Of a stretch of DNA of 40,279 nucleotides, positions 25,518 through 33,656 are shown in pieces; positions within the stretch are counted from its first letter, which is position 1; each line of letters begins with the position of its first letter. The stretch covers positions 1 to 40,279 of the forward strand of contig NZ_JAMZIK010000063.1 of NCBI RefSeq assembly GCF_024178315.1, given 5' to 3'. The notes under the pieces were generated by a model. It had not been told where the DNA came from. It ran no database searches and saw only the letters and a program-made list of their open reading frames with translations. A program made the position numbers and the translations under genes. Source of the DNA: Siccirubricoccus soli. Lineage in GTDB: Bacteria > Pseudomonadota > Alphaproteobacteria > Acetobacterales > Acetobacteraceae.

Positions 25518-26489
25518 ATGAGCGACACTCTTTCCGAGGTGCTGCACGCGGTGCGGCTGACCGGCGCCGTCTTCTACCTGGTGGAGGCCAGCGCGCCCTG
25601 GATCGCGGTGGCGCCGCCGCCGCAGGACATCGCCGCCACCGGCCTGCTCGGCGCCGAGCATGTGATGGAATTCCACCTGCTGATCGACGGCCCCTGCTGG
25701 ACCGGCGCCCTGGGCGAAAAGCTGGAGCGGCTGGAGCCGGGCGAGGTGGTGATCTTCCCGCGCGGCGACCCGCACCACGTCGCCAGTGACCCGCAGCAGC
25801 AGGCGCCGCCGCCGGTGCCGGAGACGGAGATCCCGCCGCGCCTGCCCTTCTACCTGCGGCTGGGGCCGGAGGGGGCGCCGAGCTCCCGCCTGGTCTGCGG
25901 CTTCCTCGGCTGCGATGCGCGGCCCTTCAACCCGCTGCTGGAGGCGCTGCCGTGCATGCTGCGTGTGCCCGCGGCGGGGACGGTGCTGGCGGAGTTCATT
26001 CGCCTCGGCGTGGAGGAGACCGCCGCCGCCCGCCCGGGCGGCGAGGCGCTGCGGGCCCGGCTGGCGGAGACAATGTTCATCGAGGCGGTACGCGCCTATC
26101 TCGGCCGGCTGCCGGAGAGTGCGCATGGCTTCCTGGCCGGGCTGCGCGACCCCCATCTCGGCCGCGCGCTGGGGGCACTGCATCGCCGGCCCGCGCATCC
26201 CTGGACGCTGGAGGCGCTGGCGCGGGAGGCCGGCCTCTCCCGCACCCCCTTGCAGGAGCGCTTCACCGCCATGGTGGGCATGGCGCCCATGCAGTACCTG
26301 GCGCGCTGGCGCATGCAGGTCGCCGCCTCCCGCCTGCTGCGTGGGGAGGACAAGGTGGCGGCGATCGCGGTGGAGGTGGGCTACGAGTCCGAGGCCGCTT
26401 TCAACCGCGCCTTCAAGCGGCTGGTCGGCGTACCGCCGGCCGCCTGGCGGCGGGCGCGGGAGCAGCGGCGGCTGGCTGGGCCGAGGTAG
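25518..26489 (+). CDS. AraC-family transcription regulator with cupin sensor
   Basis: A 323-residue regulator. The N-terminal half is a cupin-type domain (FHLLIDGPCWTGA, LEPGEVVIFPRGDPHHV). The C-terminal hundred residues hold two AraC helix-turn-helix units (LEALAREAGLSRTPLQERF and VAAIAVEVGYESEAAFNRAF) before VGVPPAAWRR. It belongs to the group often found divergent from an oxidoreductase or methyltransferase it regulates; here that is the methyltransferase at 24544-25380. The effector is unknown. Confidence 0.9.
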   Translation: MSDTLSEVLHAVRLTGAVFYLVEASAPWIAVAPPPQDIAATGLLGAEHVMEFHLLIDGPCWTGALGEKLERLEPGEVVIFPRGDPHHVASDPQQQAPPPVPETEIPPRLPFYLRLGPEGAPSSRLVCGFLGCDARPFNPLLEALPCMLRVPAAGTVLAEFIRLGVEETAAARPGGEALRARLAETMFIEAVRAYLGRLPESAHGFLAGLRDPHLGRALGALHRRPAHPWTLEALAREAGLSRTPLQERFTAMVGMAPMQYLARWRMQVAASRLLRGEDKVAAIAVEVGYESEAAFNRAFKRLVGVPPAAWRRAREQRRLAGPR

Positions 26490-26603
26490 GCCGGCAGGGG
26501 AGCTGCCTCCGTTGGCGGCAGCGCCGCCACCCCCCGCCGGGGCCAGAACCTGGCCCCAGCCCCCGGTTCGAGTTTCGGAACCGCTGCTTCGAACAGGCCG
26601 CCG

Positions 26604-27848
26604 TTACAGCGTGCGGTTCGCCCGCGCCAGCACCGCCTCGAACAGCACCTGGCAGCCAGCCTCCGCCTCGCCGGGCTCGATGCTCTCCGCCTCGTTGTGC
26701 GAGAGCCCGTCCTTGCAGGGCGTGAAGATCATCGCCGTCGGCACGCTGCGCGCCACATAGACCGCATCGTGCCCGGCGCCCGAGATGATCTCCCGCGCCG
26801 GCAGGCCGAGCTTTGCCGCCGCCTGCCGCACCAGATCGACGCAGCTCGGGTCGAAGGGCTGGGCGGGGATGCGGAACAGCTCCTCCAGCTTCAGCGTCGT
26901 GCCGCAATCGCGGGCGATAAAGCCGGCCTCGCGCGGGAATTGCGCGGCCAGCTTCTCGATCTCGGCGAAATCCGGGTGGCGGAATTCAACGCTGAACCGC
27001 ACCTCGCCCGGCACCACGTTGCGGCTGTTCGGCAGCACGTGCAGCTGCCCCACCGTGCCGCGGCCATCCTCGCCGCGGGCGCGCATCATCCGGTCCACCA
27101 GATCGATGATCCGCGCGGCGCAGACCAGCGCATCGCGGCGCATGGAAGGCGGGGTGGTGCCGGCATGGGCATCCTGCCCCATCACCACCGCATCGTACCA
27201 GACCTGCGCCTGCGCGCCGGTGACGATGCCGATCTGCTTGCCCTCCTGCTCCAGGATCGGGCCCTGCTCGATATGCAGCTCGAAATAGGCATCCGCCGGG
27301 AAGGGCTTCGCCGGATGCTCGCCCTTGTAGCCGATGCCGGTCAGCGCCTGCTCGACCGAAACGCCCTCCACATCCTGCAGCGCATAGACCTTCTCCAGCG
27401 GGTAGATGCCGGCCCAGGCGCCGCTGCCCATCAGGGAATGGCCGAAGCGGCTGCCTTCCTCATCGGTCCAGTTCACCAGCTCGATCGGCGCCTCGGTCTG
27501 GATGTTCAGGTCATGCAGCGTCCGCATCACCTCGAGGCCGGCGATCACGCCGAGCGCGCCGTCGAACTTCCCGCCCGAGGGCTGGCTGTCGAGATGCGAG
27601 CCCATCAGCACCGGCAGGCGCTTCGGGTCGCGGCCCTCCCGCCTGGCGAACATGTTGCCGATGGCATCGACGCGGACCGTCAGCCCCAGCGCCTCGCACC
27701 AGCCGCGGAAGCGGTCGCGGCCCGCCCTGTCCACCTCGGTCAGGGTCAGCCGCCTGACCCCGCCCTTCGGCGTCGCGCCGATCTCCGCCATGCTCATCAG
27801 GCTGTCCCACAGCCGCTTGCCGTCGATCCGCTGGTTGGTGCCGCTCAT
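26604..27848 (-). CDS. M20-family N-carbamoyl-L-amino-acid/allantoate amidohydrolase
   Basis: A 414-residue binuclear zinc amidohydrolase. The metal and catalytic motifs are complete: GSHLDSQPSGGKFDGALGV, NWTDEEGSRFG, ELHIEQGPILE, GQDAHAGTTP, SGAGHDA and LSHNEAE. Relatives hydrolyse N-carbamoyl amino acids, beta-ureidopropionate or allantoate in nitrogen salvage. No hydantoinase or purine gene is close by, so the substrate stays open. The 26490-26603 gap after it holds GC hairpins only. Confidence 0.9.
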   Translation of the reverse strand: MSGTNQRIDGKRLWDSLMSMAEIGATPKGGVRRLTLTEVDRAGRDRFRGWCEALGLTVRVDAIGNMFARREGRDPKRLPVLMGSHLDSQPSGGKFDGALGVIAGLEVMRTLHDLNIQTEAPIELVNWTDEEGSRFGHSLMGSGAWAGIYPLEKVYALQDVEGVSVEQALTGIGYKGEHPAKPFPADAYFELHIEQGPILEQEGKQIGIVTGAQAQVWYDAVVMGQDAHAGTTPPSMRRDALVCAARIIDLVDRMMRARGEDGRGTVGQLHVLPNSRNVVPGEVRFSVEFRHPDFAEIEKLAAQFPREAGFIARDCGTTLKLEELFRIPAQPFDPSCVDLVRQAAAKLGLPAREIISGAGHDAVYVARSVPTAMIFTPCKDGLSHNEAESIEPGEAEAGCQVLFEAVLARANRTL

Positions 27849-27968
27849 GCCCGCCAGACCCCGTGCTCGTCAGGCCGTGCCCTGTAGCCCGGATCGAAGC
27901 CTGCCGGAACCGTCTGGCCGCCGCCGCCGGGGCATGAGAGGCTGCCGGGACGCAAGGGAGGCGCCGCC

Positions 27969-28616
27969 ATGTCCGAGACCCAGGACATCTTCCACATCCT
28001 CCACACCACCCGCGCCATGCGGCGGCTGAAGCCGGACCCGGTGCCGGATTCGCTGATCGTGAAGATCCTGGAAGCCGGCACGGCCGCAGCCAATGGCGGC
28101 AACACCCAGCGCTGGCGCTTCCTGGTGGTGAAGGACAGGGCGAAGAAGGAGGCCGTGCAGCGCTGGTACAAGAAGGCCTTCGACGAGGTGGTTGGCCCGC
28201 GCTACGCCAGCAGCGCCCCGCCCCCGGGCGTGACGAAGGAGCGCTACGCCCGCCAGCACGCCGCCGTGGAATACCTGACGGAGCACTTCGCCGATGCGCC
28301 CGTCTGGATCGTCGCCTGCCTGGAGGAAGCGGGGAAGCCGAGCCGGATGTCCGGCGCCTCCATCTATCCGGCGGTGCAGAACATGCTGCTCGCCGCCCGC
28401 GCCCTCGGCCTCGGTAGCACGCTGACGACGCGCCACCTGCTGTTCGAGGCGGAATCGGAAGCCGCGCTCGGCTTGCCGCCGGGAGTGCATAGCTATGCGA
28501 TCCTGCCGATCGGCTGGCCGATGGGGAATTTCGGTCCGGTCGGGCGGGGCAAGCTCTCGGAGTTCGTGTTCCTCGACGAATGGGGCAAGCCCTGGGACGC
28601 GCTCTCCGGCTCCTGA
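27969..28616 (+). CDS. Nitroreductase-family FMN oxidoreductase
   Basis: A 215-residue nitroreductase-fold protein. The FMN-binding TTRAMRRLKPDPVPD start, AAANGGNTQRWRFLVV, and the later GASIYPAVQNMLLAARALGLGSTLTT are typical. GGGAGG precedes ATG 27969. Family members reduce nitro compounds, quinones or, as the FbiB C-terminal domain, dehydro-F420-0. Because cofE here lacks that domain, this gene is one candidate for the missing reductase, but it is 10 kb away and generic. Confidence 0.87.
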   Translation: MSETQDIFHILHTTRAMRRLKPDPVPDSLIVKILEAGTAAANGGNTQRWRFLVVKDRAKKEAVQRWYKKAFDEVVGPRYASSAPPPGVTKERYARQHAAVEYLTEHFADAPVWIVACLEEAGKPSRMSGASIYPAVQNMLLAARALGLGSTLTTRHLLFEAESEAALGLPPGVHSYAILPIGWPMGNFGPVGRGKLSEFVFLDEWGKPWDALSGS

Positions 28617-28665
28617 ACGGGCGCCGGCCGCGCCCGGTGCCTCCCGCCTCAGACCAAGCAAATAG

Positions 28666-28726
28666 CTGGAGCAGCTTATCTCCCGACGGATCACGCCGTG
28701 ATCCGTCGGGTGGGAGGCTGCTCTAG
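28666..28726. repeat. Palindromic repeat ending in GCTCTAG
   Basis: Outer arms CTGGAGCAGC and GCTGCTCTAG (one mismatch) surround a perfect 13-bp hairpin (28682-28694 with 28698-28710). It overlaps the last 12 codons of the minus-strand gene at 28691. The left border has CTGG where other copies have CTAG. Confidence 0.7.
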
Positions 28727-29224
28727 GCGTCGCGCCTCGAAATCCGTGTGGCAGTGCCAGGCGCCATCCGGCAGCGCCACCTCGCCCCGCCAGCGGAAGC
28801 TCTCCGGCGTGATGTCGGAGAAGCGCCAGCGCCGCGCCGCACCGGCCGGATCCGTGCCGTGCTGGTGGATCTCCTCCCCCTCGCGCCGCCCAGTCATCGC
28901 CAGCTCGAAGGGGATGGTCGGGTCCAGGTAGAGGATGCGCCAGGGTCCGCCCTGTGGCGACGGGATGCGCAAGGTGGTGCCGTAATAGTCCGGCCCGCCC
29001 TGCCCGCGCAGGCCGCGCGGCGGCACGATCCAGACATCCTGCAGCGCCCTGCCCTCCAGCACCCAGCCGAAATGCCACTCGCCGGGATGCTCGCTCCGCG
29101 CCCCGTCCGGGGTGACGAAGCTGACGCGCAGCGCCCAGGAGCCGGCGAGCCAACCATAGAGCGATACGTCCCGGTCCGGCGCCGGCCCCTCCGCGCCGAG
29201 GGCGGCGAGGAAGGCGGCGGTCAC
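28691..29224 (-). CDS. Lipocalin-like (DUF1579-type) protein
   Basis: A 177-residue cytoplasmic protein with LAGSWALRVSF, EWHFGWVLEGRALQDVWIVPP, YYGTTLRI and a final WHCHTDFEARR, a small beta-barrel pattern seen in DUF1579-like proteins. GTG 29224 overlaps the stop of the VOC gene (GTGA), which fixes the start. The last residues, RLEQPPTRRITA, are encoded by the palindromic repeat at 28666-28726, so the native C-terminus was probably replaced. Ligand and role are unknown. Confidence 0.75.
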   Translation of the reverse strand: MTAAFLAALGAEGPAPDRDVSLYGWLAGSWALRVSFVTPDGARSEHPGEWHFGWVLEGRALQDVWIVPPRGLRGQGGPDYYGTTLRIPSPQGGPWRILYLDPTIPFELAMTGRREGEEIHQHGTDPAGAARRWRFSDITPESFRWRGEVALPDGAWHCHTDFEARRLEQPPTRRITA

Positions 29225-29598
29225 GGCGCCGCCTCGCAATGCGCTTCCAGCCGGTAGCCATCCGGGTCGATGACGAAGGCGGCGTAGTAGCCGGGGCCGT
29301 AATCGGGGCGCAGCCCGGGCGCGCCGTTATCCGCCCCGCCGGCCGCCAGGGCTGCGGCGTGGAAGGCCTCGATGCCCGCCCGGCCGGGCGCGGCGAAGCA
29401 GATATGCAGGCCGGACTCCGGGTCCGCCGGCACCGGCCGCGCCGCCTGGCTGATCCAGAGCACCACGGCATCCGCGCCATAGCCGAGATGGGTGTCGCCC
29501 GCGCTGAGCCGGCGATAGCCGAGCGGCGCCAGGGCCGCGTCGTAGAAGCGCCGCGCCCGGGCGATGTCCGCCACGCCGATGGAGATGTGGTCGATCAT
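29221..29598 (-). CDS. VOC-family (glyoxalase/dioxygenase-like) protein
   Basis: A 125-residue vicinal-oxygen-chelate protein: MIDHISIGVADIARARRFYD opens the first beta-alpha module, and the second ends FVIDPDGYRLEAHCE with the metal-ligand Glu. It heads a two-gene unit with the lipocalin-like gene and is divergent from the CGNR regulator, with a 15-bp palindrome between them. The substrate is unknown. Confidence 0.87.
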   Translation of the reverse strand: MIDHISIGVADIARARRFYDAALAPLGYRRLSAGDTHLGYGADAVVLWISQAARPVPADPESGLHICFAAPGRAGIEAFHAAALAAGGADNGAPGLRPDYGPGYYAAFVIDPDGYRLEAHCEAAP

Positions 29599-29614
29599 GC
29601 CGTCCTCCCTACTT

Positions 29615-29629
29615 TCTAACCGGGTTAGA
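29615..29629. promoter_or_regulatory. Operator-like palindrome TCTAACCGGGTTAGA
   Basis: A perfect 15-bp inverted repeat lies between the VOC start (29598) and the CGNR gene. A further GGTTA half-site follows directly, and a weaker AACCACC/GGCGGTT repeat spans 29657-29672. Position and symmetry suggest a binding site, probably of the CGNR protein, controlling both directions. Confidence 0.6.
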
Positions 29630-29684
29630 GGTTATATGGCAGCGCGCCTTGCCGTCAACCACCATGGCGGTTAGGTTCGCCCGC

Positions 29685-30293
29685 ATGCCCTCCGCCCATG
29701 CGCCCGGCCCGGCCGAGGCGCTCTGCCTGGACTTTGCCAATACCCGCTATTGGCGCGGCAGCCCGGACCCGACCGAAACCCTGCACCGGCCGGAGGATCT
29801 GCTCGCCTGGTGCGAGGGCGCGGGGCTGGCGGAGGCCCCCTCCCTCATCGCCCTGCGCGCCGCCTGGGCGGCACGGCCGGCGGCCGGCGAGGCGGCCCTG
29901 GCCGACGCCCTCGCCCTGCGGGAAGCCGCCTATGCCGTCTTCGCCGCCGAGGCCGCCGGCCGGGCCCCGCCGGCCCCGGCGCTTGCCCGGTTGGGCGGCG
30001 CCATCGCAGCGGCGCCGCCGCGCCGGCGCCTCAGCCCGGCGCCTGGCGGCGGCTATCGCTGGGAAGTGCCGGCGGAGCAGCCCCTCGCCCCGGTGCTGTG
30101 GTCAGCGGGGGATCTGCTGGCGGGGCCGCGGCGGGGCCGGCTGCGGCAATGCGCCAATCCGCGCTGCGGCTGGCTGTTCCTGGATGACAGCAAGCCGGGC
30201 ACGCGCCGCTGGTGCTCCATGGCAAGCTGCGGCAACCGCGCCAAGGCGCAGCGCCATTACCACCGCAGCCGGGAGGCCGCCGCGAAGGACTGA
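29685..30293 (+). CDS. CGNR zinc-finger (ABATE-domain) regulator
   Basis: A 202-residue protein. The N-terminal ABATE domain begins CLDFANTRYW. The C-terminal zinc finger has CANPRCGWLFLDDSK and WCSMASCGNRAKAQRHY, with the four cysteines and the namesake CGNR intact. Such proteins act as transcription regulators beside enzyme genes, fitting the divergent VOC unit. ATG 29685 gives the usual short lead before the domain; ATG 29664 is possible, and neither has a strong ribosome site. Confidence 0.88.
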   Translation: MPSAHAPGPAEALCLDFANTRYWRGSPDPTETLHRPEDLLAWCEGAGLAEAPSLIALRAAWAARPAAGEAALADALALREAAYAVFAAEAAGRAPPAPALARLGGAIAAAPPRRRLSPAPGGGYRWEVPAEQPLAPVLWSAGDLLAGPRRGRLRQCANPRCGWLFLDDSKPGTRRWCSMASCGNRAKAQRHYHRSREAAAKD

Positions 30294-30460
30294 CAGCCCG
30301 GCCACCGCGGCCCAGGCGGGCGGAAAGGCCCCGGCCCGGAGGCCGAGCGGCGGCGAGGCCGGGGTGGTTCACGCCCGCCGTGCCAGCCGGGACCGCCCCA
30401 GCCTTCACCCCTGCCGCATCCTCCGGATCGCCAGGCGATATCCGCCCGGCCGGCAAACCC

Positions 30461-31423
30461 TCATCCCGCCCTGGCGCCGGAACGGGCGATGAGGCCGGCG
30501 ATGCGCGGCAGCTCCTCCTGCAGGAAGCCAGCAAGCTCTGCCGTGCCCATCTGCGGCCAGAGCACCGTGCCGGTGCCCTCGAAGAACTCCCGCACCTTCG
30601 GATCGTGCAGCGTTTCCCGCAGCGCCGCCGCCAGCCGGGCGACGGTCTCGGGCGGCGTGCGCGGGGCAGTGAAGAGCGCGGCCCAGGGCACCAGCTCGGC
30701 CCCCGGCAGCCCGGCCTCGGCCACCGTCGGCACATCGCGCGCCAGGGAGACGCGGCCATGGTCGGTCACCGCCAGGGCGCGCAGCCGCCCCTCCCGCACA
30801 TGCGGCAGGGAGACGAGCGGGTAGTCCCAGATGACGTCCACCCGCCCGGCAATGACGTCGTTCAGCGCCTGGGTGCCGTTGGCGTAGGGGATATGCGTCA
30901 GCTTCACCCCGGTCGCCTGCTGCAACGCCTCGCCCGCCAGGTGCGGCGAGGTGCCGACGCCGGAGGAGGCATAGGTCAGGGTCTCCGGCGCCGCCTTCGC
31001 CCTGGCGACCAGCCCGGCCAGGTCCTGCCAGGGCTTCCCCGGCGCGCTGACGATGAGGTGCGGCGAGGCGCCGAGCCCATGCACCGGCGCCAGATCCCGC
31101 AACGGGTCGTAGCGGAGGCTGGGGTAGAGGGCGGGCGCCGCGGCGATCGGCCCCTGGCTGCCATAGAGCAGGGTCAGCCCGTCCGGTGCCGCCCGCGCCA
31201 CCGCCTCCGCCCCGATGGTGCCGCCAGCGCCCGGCCGGTTCTCCACCCCGATCTGCTGGCTGAGGCTCTGCGCCATGCGCTGGGCGGTGACGCGGGCGCT
31301 GGTATCGGTGATGCCGCCGGCGGCGAAGGGCACGATCCAGGTGATGGTCCGGGCCTGGGCGATGGCCAGGGCGGGCAGCGCCAGGGGCACGGTCAGCACG
31401 GCGCGTCGCGCGAGCTTCGGCAT
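30461..31423 (-). CDS. Bug/TctC-family solute receptor
   Basis: A 320-residue periplasmic receptor with a normal signal peptide (MPKLARRAVLTVPLALPALAIA). WIVPFAAGGITDTSARV, IGVENRPGAGGTIGAE, AAPDGLTLL and the DVPTVAEAGLPG segment are family landmarks. No transporter genes are adjacent. A short hairpin (31440-31460) lies in its 5' leader, 17 bases before the start. The 30294-30460 gap downstream shows nothing recognisable. The ligand is unknown. Confidence 0.9.
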   Translation of the reverse strand: MPKLARRAVLTVPLALPALAIAQARTITWIVPFAAGGITDTSARVTAQRMAQSLSQQIGVENRPGAGGTIGAEAVARAAPDGLTLLYGSQGPIAAAPALYPSLRYDPLRDLAPVHGLGASPHLIVSAPGKPWQDLAGLVARAKAAPETLTYASSGVGTSPHLAGEALQQATGVKLTHIPYANGTQALNDVIAGRVDVIWDYPLVSLPHVREGRLRALAVTDHGRVSLARDVPTVAEAGLPGAELVPWAALFTAPRTPPETVARLAAALRETLHDPKVREFFEGTGTVLWPQMGTAELAGFLQEELPRIAGLIARSGARAG

Positions 31424-31473
31424 GCGGGCTTCCTCCGGTTTTGCCCCAGGCTAGGGCAAATGCCGGCCCGGCT

Positions 31474-31497
31474 GGAACGGCGGAGTCCCGCCGTTCC
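31474..31497 (-). terminator. Hairpin after the VOC gene at 31516
   Basis: A perfect 10-bp stem (31474-31483 with 31488-31497) and 4-base loop lie 19 bases after the VOC stop on the minus strand, before the Bug gene. This suits a terminator separating two same-strand genes. Confidence 0.55.
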
Positions 31498-31515
31498 TGC
31501 AGCGAACGGACGCCG

Positions 31516-31941
31516 CTACCAGACCGGCCAGAGCCCCGGCGTCGCCAATTCCAGCAGATGCCCGTCCGGATCGCGGAAATAGAGGCTGATGCTGCCGCGT
31601 GGCCAGTCGGTGCGGCCCTCGATCGGGATGCCCGCCGCCTCCAGCCGCGCCTGCCAGGCGGGCAGGTCCGCCGCGGCGATGGAAAGGGCGCAATGCAGCG
31701 GGCCATGCCCGTCATGCGGCGGGATGGTGCCGCCGGGCAGGTGCACCGTCTCCGTCGTGCTGCCGCGCAGGAAGACCAGCAGGGCGCTGCGCCCCCCCAC
31801 CGGATAGGCCGTCAGCCGCTCATCCGTGAACATCGGGGAGAGGCCGAGCGCCCCCTCGTAGAAGGCCCGGGCGCGCGCCATATCATCGACATAGAGGGCG
31901 GTTTCCAGCACGCCTGCCAGCGGCGGGGGCTTTGCATCCAT
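31516..31941 (-). CDS. VOC-family (glyoxalase-like) protein
   Basis: A 141-residue vicinal-oxygen-chelate protein. LETALYVDDMARARAFYEGALGL starts module one. Module two has GPLHCALSI with a probable metal-ligand His and SLYFRDPDGHLLELATPG with the Glu. A GGGAG site lies upstream of ATG 31941. The substrate is unknown. Confidence 0.87.
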   Translation of the reverse strand: MDAKPPPLAGVLETALYVDDMARARAFYEGALGLSPMFTDERLTAYPVGGRSALLVFLRGSTTETVHLPGGTIPPHDGHGPLHCALSIAAADLPAWQARLEAAGIPIEGRTDWPRGSISLYFRDPDGHLLELATPGLWPVW

Positions 31942-32014
31942 GGACCGGTATCTCCCTTCCCCTGCGCCCGGAGCACGATGCCGCACGGATGGCGCGGCAT
32001 CGCGGTCCAGTCTG

Positions 32015-32332
32015 TTGCCCGGTCGCCTGCTTCGCCTGTCTGGCGACACCGAGCGCACGGCATCATGCTCCATAGCGCGCGTCACGCGCCGCGGTGCCCT
32101 TCTCGCCCTGCTGTTGTCGCCGGCCGCCCTGGCGCGGGCGGAAACGCCGCCTTCGCCGGAGGCTAGGCAGCAGCGGCTGGACCGCTGGTGGGAACGGCAG
32201 CGGGAGAAGGAGGCCGCCGACCGCTTCTGGAACGGCCCGCGCGAGGCAAGGCGCAACCTGACCCGGGACCAGATCGAGCGCTGGGAGGAACAGCGGGACC
32301 GCCGGCTGCGGCGGCCGCGCTACCCCTTCTGA
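32015..32332 (+). CDS. Small secreted charged protein
   Basis: The well-supported part has a signal peptide (RRGALLALLLSPAALARA) followed by a mature region of about 63 residues very rich in Arg, Glu and Trp, ending RRPRYPF. The start is uncertain. No ATG lies close before the signal; TTG 32015 is in frame, and ATG 31940 would share the CCATGG of the divergent VOC start and span a hairpin (31976-32002). I prefer the TTG. I do not recognise the family. Confidence 0.55.
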   Translation: MPGRLLRLSGDTERTASCSIARVTRRGALLALLLSPAALARAETPPSPEARQQRLDRWWERQREKEAADRFWNGPREARRNLTRDQIERWEEQRDRRLRRPRYPF

Positions 32333-32378
32333 GCGTCCTCGGCGCAGGGAGGCGGCGCCGCTTTCCCTTGGCCTTTCC

Positions 32379-32484
32379 CTAGAGCAGATCGCGTTCAGCT
32401 GGACTCATCTGAACGCGTGAAGATGCTCGCAAACACCGGCCCAGAGCATGCTGCGTGAGCGCAAGCGAACGCAGCATGCTCTAG
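32379..32484. repeat. CTAG-bounded palindromic repeat, copy B
   Basis: A 106-bp unit, CTAGAGC to GCTCTAG, nearly identical to copy A at 366-472. The right-hand hairpin is perfect here (AGCATGCTGCGT with ACGCAGCATGCT). Its terminal CTAG supplies the TAG stop of the minus-strand aminotransferase gene. Confidence 0.87.
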
Positions 32485-33602
32485 GCCCGCCACTCCGCCC
32501 GCAGCGCCTCGAGGATCCGCCCGACCTCCGGTATCGCATTGTAGCCGTGGAAGCTGAACCGCACCCGGCCGCGGCCATTCCAGGCCCAGATGCCGCGCTC
32601 ATGCAGCGCCCTGGTCAGCCGCGCCGCATCGGGCGTGGCAATGCAGACGCTGGCGCCGTGCCGCGCCGGATCCGCCGGGGTCGTGCTCGGGATGCCGAAC
32701 TCCGCCAGCCCCGCCAGCAGTGCCGTGGTCAGCGCCTGGACATGCGCCGCCACCGCCCCGGGCGGGAACCCCGCCAGGTAGTCCAGCGCGCTCTCCAGCA
32801 CATAGACTGCGGCATGGGCCGGGTTGCCGCGGCAGAAGCGCATCGCATCCGGCACCAGGGGCAGCCCCGCCGCGTAATCCGGCCGCGCCATGGAGGCGAG
32901 GGAGTGCCACCCCGCCGTGCTCGGCGCCCAGCCCGGCTGGCGCGCCCGGTTCCAATAGGCCACCGCCGTCCCGGTCATGCCGAGCTGCCATTTGTAGCTG
33001 GCGGCGAAGGCGAAATCCGCGATGCGCGGGTCGATCGGCAGGTAGCCCGCGGCCTGGGTGTGGTCCACCAGCAGCCATGCCCCGGCGCGATCCGCCGCCG
33101 CCCGCAGCGGCACCAGATCGTAGCGCTCCCCGGTCAGGTAGGAGACATGGGAGACGGCGATGAGCCGCGTCTGCCCATCCACCGCCGCGGCCAGGGCGGC
33201 GGGATCGCGCATCCGCACCGGCCGTACCTCCACCCGCGGGTGGCGCTGCAGCGCCAGCGGCCCGACCAGGGAGGGATACTCGTCGGGATCGACCACGGCG
33301 TTGTCGCCCTCCCGCCAGTCGAGGCTCTCCACCACCAGGGAGGCACCTTCCGCCACATGGGCGCAGAAGCCGAGATCCGCGGCCTCCACCCCCCAGGCGG
33401 CGGCCAGCTTCTCCCGCGCACGGCGCACCACCGCATCCTGCGCGTCGCGCCCCGGCGGGCCGGCCGACTTGTCGGCCGCGTAGCGCAGCAGGGCGGCGTC
33501 ATGGCGGTGCAGGAAGGCGGTCTCGCCCCCGGCGCAGACATGCACGATGCCGGCAGGGATGCGGAACTCGGCGGGGTCGAAGAGCGGCGTCGCGGCCGTC
33601 AT
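32481..33602 (-). CDS. Class-V PLP-dependent aminotransferase/cysteine-desulfurase-like protein
   Basis: A 373-residue fold-type I PLP enzyme. VSHVSYLTGERYDL, LLVDHTQAAGYLPID (PLP-binding Asp) and the Schiff-base Lys in ASYKWQLGM are clear, and the C-terminal VRFSFHGYN fits kynureninase-like or isopenicillin-epimerase-like members. No desulfurase-type active-site Cys loop is evident. It is divergent from the dehydrogenase at 33657 with a 54-bp gap. The TAG stop comes from repeat copy B. The substrate is unknown. Confidence 0.87.
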   Translation of the reverse strand: MTAATPLFDPAEFRIPAGIVHVCAGGETAFLHRHDAALLRYAADKSAGPPGRDAQDAVVRRAREKLAAAWGVEAADLGFCAHVAEGASLVVESLDWREGDNAVVDPDEYPSLVGPLALQRHPRVEVRPVRMRDPAALAAAVDGQTRLIAVSHVSYLTGERYDLVPLRAAADRAGAWLLVDHTQAAGYLPIDPRIADFAFAASYKWQLGMTGTAVAYWNRARQPGWAPSTAGWHSLASMARPDYAAGLPLVPDAMRFCRGNPAHAAVYVLESALDYLAGFPPGAVAAHVQALTTALLAGLAEFGIPSTTPADPARHGASVCIATPDAARLTRALHERGIWAWNGRGRVRFSFHGYNAIPEVGRILEALRAEWRA

Positions 33603-33656
33603 GGCTCTGTCTCCGGGGAGGGCGCTACAATCGGGGGACACATGGAGGAGGCCAGC

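Noticed and set aside
7523-31454. Other CTAG sites (near 7523, 17221, 20803 and 31451) as further repeat copies
   Set aside because: They lack the flanking inverted ends and, apart from the small 31440-31460 hairpin, any palindrome.
31940-32014. ATG 31940 as start of the small secreted protein
   Set aside because: It would share CCATGG with the divergent VOC start, span a hairpin and leave no promoter space.
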